Assembly (NCBI GenBank): GCA_030704845.1
Contig: JAUYKZ010000019.1
Coordinates: 1-60,904 of the forward strand
Direction: 5' to 3'
DNA: 60,904 bases
DNA from: an archaeon
GTDB lineage: Archaea; Nanobdellota; Nanobdellia; Woesearchaeales; GW2011-AR9
Position 1 is the stretch's first letter; every line of letters begins with the position of its first letter. The translations under genes and the position numbers were made by a program. Below are positions 58,203 through 60,904 of the stretch, piece after piece. The notes beneath the pieces were generated by a model. The model searched no databases and had not been told where the DNA came from. It saw nothing but the letters and a program-made list of their open reading frames with translations.

Positions 58203-59156
58203 ATGAATTTTCAAAAAATACCGCCAGTCGAAACAAGTAAAGATATTTTAGACATAGCTTTCAGAAAAGCAAGGGAAAGAGGCAAACAAAAAAATCTTAA
58301 AGGGAACTGGTTAGAAATTATTCGTAAAAAAGAAAGTCTTAAATTAGACATAGTTAAAGAAAGTATTACATCCAGATTACAAAAGATTTACGAGATTTTT
58401 CCTAAATTTGATGAACTCCCGCCATTTTACACTTCTTTATTCAAATTAACCCAGGACGATAAATTATATCTTGAATCGTTATATTCAGTAAAATGGGCTA
58501 TCAAGCAAGTTTCTGATCTTCACAAAGACCATGTAAGAAGAGTAGTAAAAGTTAAAACTCGAGATGATGCTAAAGAAATTCTCACTCAGTTTTATGGAAG
58601 AGCATCTTCAGTTCTGAAACAAATTTCTAAAAGATTGAAAGTATTAGAAGAAGCAAGAAAAATCATGCGAACTTATCCCGACATTAAAGAACTATTTACA
58701 GTCTGTATCTACGGTTTTCCAAATGTGGGGAAAACTACCCTTCTCAACCAATTAACCGGTACAAAGGCTGAGACAGCCGCCTACGCTTTCACAACTAAAA
58801 GTATTAATGCGGGATACATGACAATCAATAAAGAAAAAGTACAAGTCTTAGATGTCCCTGGAACTCTTGCTAGAGATAACAAAATGAATGATATTGAACG
58901 ACAAGCTGAGTTAGTTCTGAGCGATCTAGCAGATGTTATTATTTATGTATTTGATGTCAGTGGCACTTCAGGATACTCCTTAGTAATTCAGGAAGAACTA
59001 TTTAAGAAAGTAAAGGAAAGAAAGGATGTGATAATCTATTTAAGCAAAAAGGATATCATCTCCGAAGAAAAGATTTTGTCTTTTAAATATCCCCACCGAA
59101 CTCTCCGAGAAATTAAAAAGGAAATTGGAGAACATTTAAAAAATAAACAGATTTAA
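58203..59156 (+). CDS. Nog1-type GTPase, ribosome biogenesis
   Basis: The archaeal Nog1/Obg-related GTPase acts in large-subunit assembly. The 317-residue protein has the Nog1 N-terminal helical domain (NFQKIPPVETSKDILDIAFRKARERG, 2-27) and a G domain with GFPNVGKTTLLNQ (G1, near 170-182), FTTKSINAGYM (G2) and LDVPGTLARDN (G3). The G4 position reads LSKKDI instead of NKxD. FDVSGTSGYSLVIQEEL is the Nog1-specific segment. It starts 25 bp after the antiporter gene. Confidence 0.9.
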   Translation: MNFQKIPPVETSKDILDIAFRKARERGKQKNLKGNWLEIIRKKESLKLDIVKESITSRLQKIYEIFPKFDELPPFYTSLFKLTQDDKLYLESLYSVKWAIKQVSDLHKDHVRRVVKVKTRDDAKEILTQFYGRASSVLKQISKRLKVLEEARKIMRTYPDIKELFTVCIYGFPNVGKTTLLNQLTGTKAETAAYAFTTKSINAGYMTINKEKVQVLDVPGTLARDNKMNDIERQAELVLSDLADVIIYVFDVSGTSGYSLVIQEELFKKVKERKDVIIYLSKKDIISEEKILSFKYPHRTLREIKKEIGEHLKNKQI

Positions 59157-59181
59157 ATAATCCATAATTCTACTTATTCTC

Positions 59182-59619
59182 ATGGAAAAAAAATCAAAAA
59201 CCAATAAAATTTCCTCCTGGAGCAATCAAAAAGAAGTTCATTACGATAATGAACTTGATGTGATAAACCGGAAATTGGCTAATCTTCATACTTCTACAGC
59301 TTTTCCAAGTATTCGCCCAACAATTCGAATACCTGCCGAAAGAATAAATCCTTTTAGAGAAGTCAAAACTGAAGAAAAGATTAAACCAAAATTGATTAAT
59401 TTAAACCAATTTACTAATCGAACTGAATTTCCGGCTCCAAAAGAGATTCCTATAGATAAAAATAAGGCTGAAATTAAGCTTGAAAATAAAATGCTAATTC
59501 ATCAGTTAGGTAATGCTGCTAATGATTTACAAAATATTCTTATTAATCAGTTCGGAATTACTCCTGAACCTGAAAAGAAATCATTTCTACAAAAGATATT
59601 ATTAAGAAATAATTATTAA
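59182..59619 (+). CDS. Polar hypothetical protein after the Nog1 gene
   Basis: The 145-residue protein is rich in Lys, Asn, Ile and Pro, with no membrane segment or known motif. It reads as a disordered basic N terminus, two Pro-containing segments (SIRPTIRIPAERINPFREV), then a helical end. It follows the Nog1 gene by 25 bp in the same direction. No family is recognised, and the function is unknown. Confidence 0.62.
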   Translation: MEKKSKTNKISSWSNQKEVHYDNELDVINRKLANLHTSTAFPSIRPTIRIPAERINPFREVKTEEKIKPKLINLNQFTNRTEFPAPKEIPIDKNKAEIKLENKMLIHQLGNAANDLQNILINQFGITPEPEKKSFLQKILLRNNY

Positions 59620-59640
59620 AATATTATTAAATTAACCTAA

Positions 59641-60159
59641 TTATTGAGCAACTGCGATTTTACACGAGCAAGGGAATTTTTTAGCTGCTCTTGCCAAAGC
59701 TTCTTTTCCTAATTTTAAGTGAGCTTTGTTAATTTTAAGTTCAATAAGGGTTTGTCCTTCCCGAACTCTTGCTGCACAACCAATTGATTTACCGTACGAC
59801 TTCTTCATACCTGTACTCAGACGATCTGCTCCTGCTCCTGATGCTAATGGATTTTCTCTAAGAATATGGAACGGATATATTTTAATTCTAAGGTGGTACT
59901 CTTTACCGGCTCCTTTCTCTAAAGCTCTGTTTGAAGTCATCCTAGCTGCTTCAATAGCATTCTGACGGATATTCATGCTTCTCTCAGATTTTAAGGTAAT
60001 AACGGTATCATAATCCTTCTGAGGAGTCCCCATATCGAACTTAATAATCTTAATATTAGGAAATCCGCCCCGAACAAAGTTTTTAGTGGTATACTTACTT
60101 ACACGGGTATAAGGTCTTTCTAGATTCTGATACGCTACGAATTTACGTAATTTTACCAT
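59641..60159 (-). CDS. rpl10e: Large-subunit ribosomal protein L10e
   Basis: Archaeal L10e (uL16 family) binds near the A site and tRNA elbow. The 172-residue protein has VKLRKFVAYQNLERPYTRVSK at the start, NIRQNAIEAARMTSNRALEK, YHLRIKIYPFHILRENPLASGAGADRLSTGMKKSYGK and the C-terminal LKLGKEALARAAKKFPCSCKIAV. The frame continues 13 codons upstream to a GTG at 60198, but that lies in the TATA box (60181-60193). The ATG at 60159 is 27 bp from the TATA centre, so the message is leaderless and this start is chosen. Confidence 0.95.
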   Translation of the reverse strand: MVKLRKFVAYQNLERPYTRVSKYTTKNFVRGGFPNIKIIKFDMGTPQKDYDTVITLKSERSMNIRQNAIEAARMTSNRALEKGAGKEYHLRIKIYPFHILRENPLASGAGADRLSTGMKKSYGKSIGCAARVREGQTLIELKINKAHLKLGKEALARAAKKFPCSCKIAVAQ

Positions 60160-60224
60160 AAGTTGCTGGAAATAAGGCCTATTTATAAAAGTTTCCACGC
60201 TAGAGTACGTAGAAAAACCTTAAA

Positions 60225-60656
60225 TCAGCCCTTAAACTCTTTCAATAGCTCACCGTTATCCATAATTATAGAATACGAAATGTTGTCTAAACCTTTACTT
60301 CTAATAAATTCCATGAATTTGTTCTTAGTTTCTTCATTCCAGTCAGCAAATTCCTTAGCAGTTTTACATAGATAATTAACGTTACAATGCCCTTCCCGGA
60401 GATCTTTACCGCTATTTCTAGCCGGATGAAGTGGACAGAAAAAACACCCTTTTTCCTCAATTAAATTTCGACAGACCCCGGATCTAAGATCTGACGGATA
60501 AGCCCTATCACGAAAAGTATCCAAAGAAGTAATCTGAGAATATTCTTTGGTATTTAGGACTATTGCTTCTTTAATTTTTTCCTTTGAAATAAAATCATGA
60601 CCACAACACCCCATGCAACCGCCGTTTAATTGACATAATGGACTAATTATGGGCAT
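60225..60656 (-). CDS. Cysteine-rich hypothetical protein
   Basis: The 143-residue soluble protein has about ten cysteines in clusters: CQLNGGCMGCCGHDF (8-22), GVCRNLIEEKGCFFCPLHPA (about 60-79) and GHCNVNYLC (about 88-96), with His nearby. This suggests a zinc or Fe-S site, as in YkgJ-like proteins, but the family is not certain. The last 40 residues are a mixed domain (DNISYSIIMDNGELLKEF). It ends about 65 bp before L10e begins, same strand, with a TATA-like sequence upstream. Confidence 0.72.
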   Translation of the reverse strand: MPIISPLCQLNGGCMGCCGHDFISKEKIKEAIVLNTKEYSQITSLDTFRDRAYPSDLRSGVCRNLIEEKGCFFCPLHPARNSGKDLREGHCNVNYLCKTAKEFADWNEETKNKFMEFIRSKGLDNISYSIIMDNGELLKEFKG

Positions 60657-60764
60657 ATAAATACCCCTGTTTTTATTTTATTGCCGGCTATGAAATAGAT
60701 AGTAATCATTAAAATCATTGGAAAGACCATTTTTAATAAACGTTTCCTTAGATTTTAAATCTTA

Positions 60765-60904
60765 TATACTAAAATGCGTTAGATTTCGAATATACTGAAC
60801 GAAAAGTATTTTTGTGAACTTTTCGTTGGTATATACAAACGCTAAATGAATTAAGTTCCAAATTTCATTTAGCGTTGAGTATATATTAACGCATTTTATA
60901 TATA
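60765..60904. repeat. Left part of the nested two-hairpin TATA composite (U1 holding U2)
   Basis: U1 begins at 60769 after TATA (60765-60768) with CTAAAATGCGTTAG. At 60795, right after TATA in its first loop, a second 91-bp unit (U2, 60795-60885) is inserted. The U2 hairpins are AACGAAAAG/CTTTTCGTT and AACGCTAAATGA/TCATTTAGCGTT, and it ends GTATATA. U1 resumes at 60886 with TTAACGCATTTT. Positions 60809-60904 are identical to 1-96. Confidence 0.85.

Noticed and set aside
1-60904. Circular plasmid suggested by identical ends
   Set aside because: The 96-bp match lies wholly in a dispersed nested repeat, and the window carries core ribosomal and Fe-S genes. A repeat-broken chromosome contig is the simpler reading.
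1-60904. CRISPR array, phage or insertion sequence with transposase
   Set aside because: No regularly spaced repeats, Cas genes, phage structural genes, integrase or transposase were seen; the mobile units found are non-coding.

Overview
AT-rich archaeal chromosome segment, most likely from a DPANN archaeon of the Woesearchaeota/Pacearchaeota type (lineage is an inference). Archaeal markers seen directly: ribosomal proteins S6e and L10e, a Nog1-type GTPase, archaeal SepF, a COG2522-type HTH regulator, TATA-box promoters about 25 bp upstream of starts (several giving leaderless or near-leaderless messages), and four tRNA genes that all carry introns.

Layout. 0-1.3 kb: S6e, a small coiled-coil ORF and a membrane-anchored OB-fold protein. 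1.3-12.2 kb: a minus-strand operon of six secreted or membrane-anchored surface proteins with cohesin-like, dockerin-like, thrombospondin type 3, beta-helix, LamG and DUF4215 modules. 12.3-15 kb: an accessory region with a Fic gene between two copies of a tRNA-Ser 3' end, the tRNA-Ser(GCT) gene itself (two introns, plus tandem partial copies of its 5' end), and a nucleotidyltransferase/small-protein pair. 15-23 kb: SepF, a NEW3-like surface protein, three paralogous multi-pass membrane proteins, coiled-coil proteins and a secretion/pilus ATPase. 23-25.4 kb: a TPR gene broken by a mobile hairpin element, a DHH phosphoesterase and a regulator. 25.4-31.8 kb: a subtilisin and a SUF operon (sufB, a sufS-sufU fusion, sufC, a DUF59 gene, a second cysteine desulfurase; no sufD). 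31.9-37.6 kb: a large lipoprotein, the TadC-like membrane partner of the pilus ATPase, and tRNA-Phe(GAA) with introns in the D and T loops. 37.6-47.5 kb: HAD, M50, PIN, Nudix, radical SAM and fused deoxynucleoside kinase genes, with tRNA-Ala(GGC) and tRNA-Ile(GAT). 47.5-54.3 kb: two tandem-repeat surface proteins, a separately promoted C-terminal half of a Hel308 helicase, and hypotheticals. 54.3-60.7 kb: a TctA-like transporter, a GGDEF-domain protein, a Kef-type antiporter, a Nog1 GTPase, L10e and a cysteine-rich protein.

Most unusual: (1) a family of about 91-bp elements made of two hairpins joined by TATATA. They insert at TATA, have different arms but keep their pairing, and sit nested inside one another and inside a TPR gene. 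The window begins and ends inside one such nested composite, with an exact 96-bp terminal repeat. (2) A 123-bp MITE-like palindrome with a 9-bp target duplication that replaced the stop codon of a coiled-coil gene. (3) tRNA genes with D-loop and T-loop introns. (4) A Hel308 split between its RecA domains. (5) An archaeal GGDEF protein.
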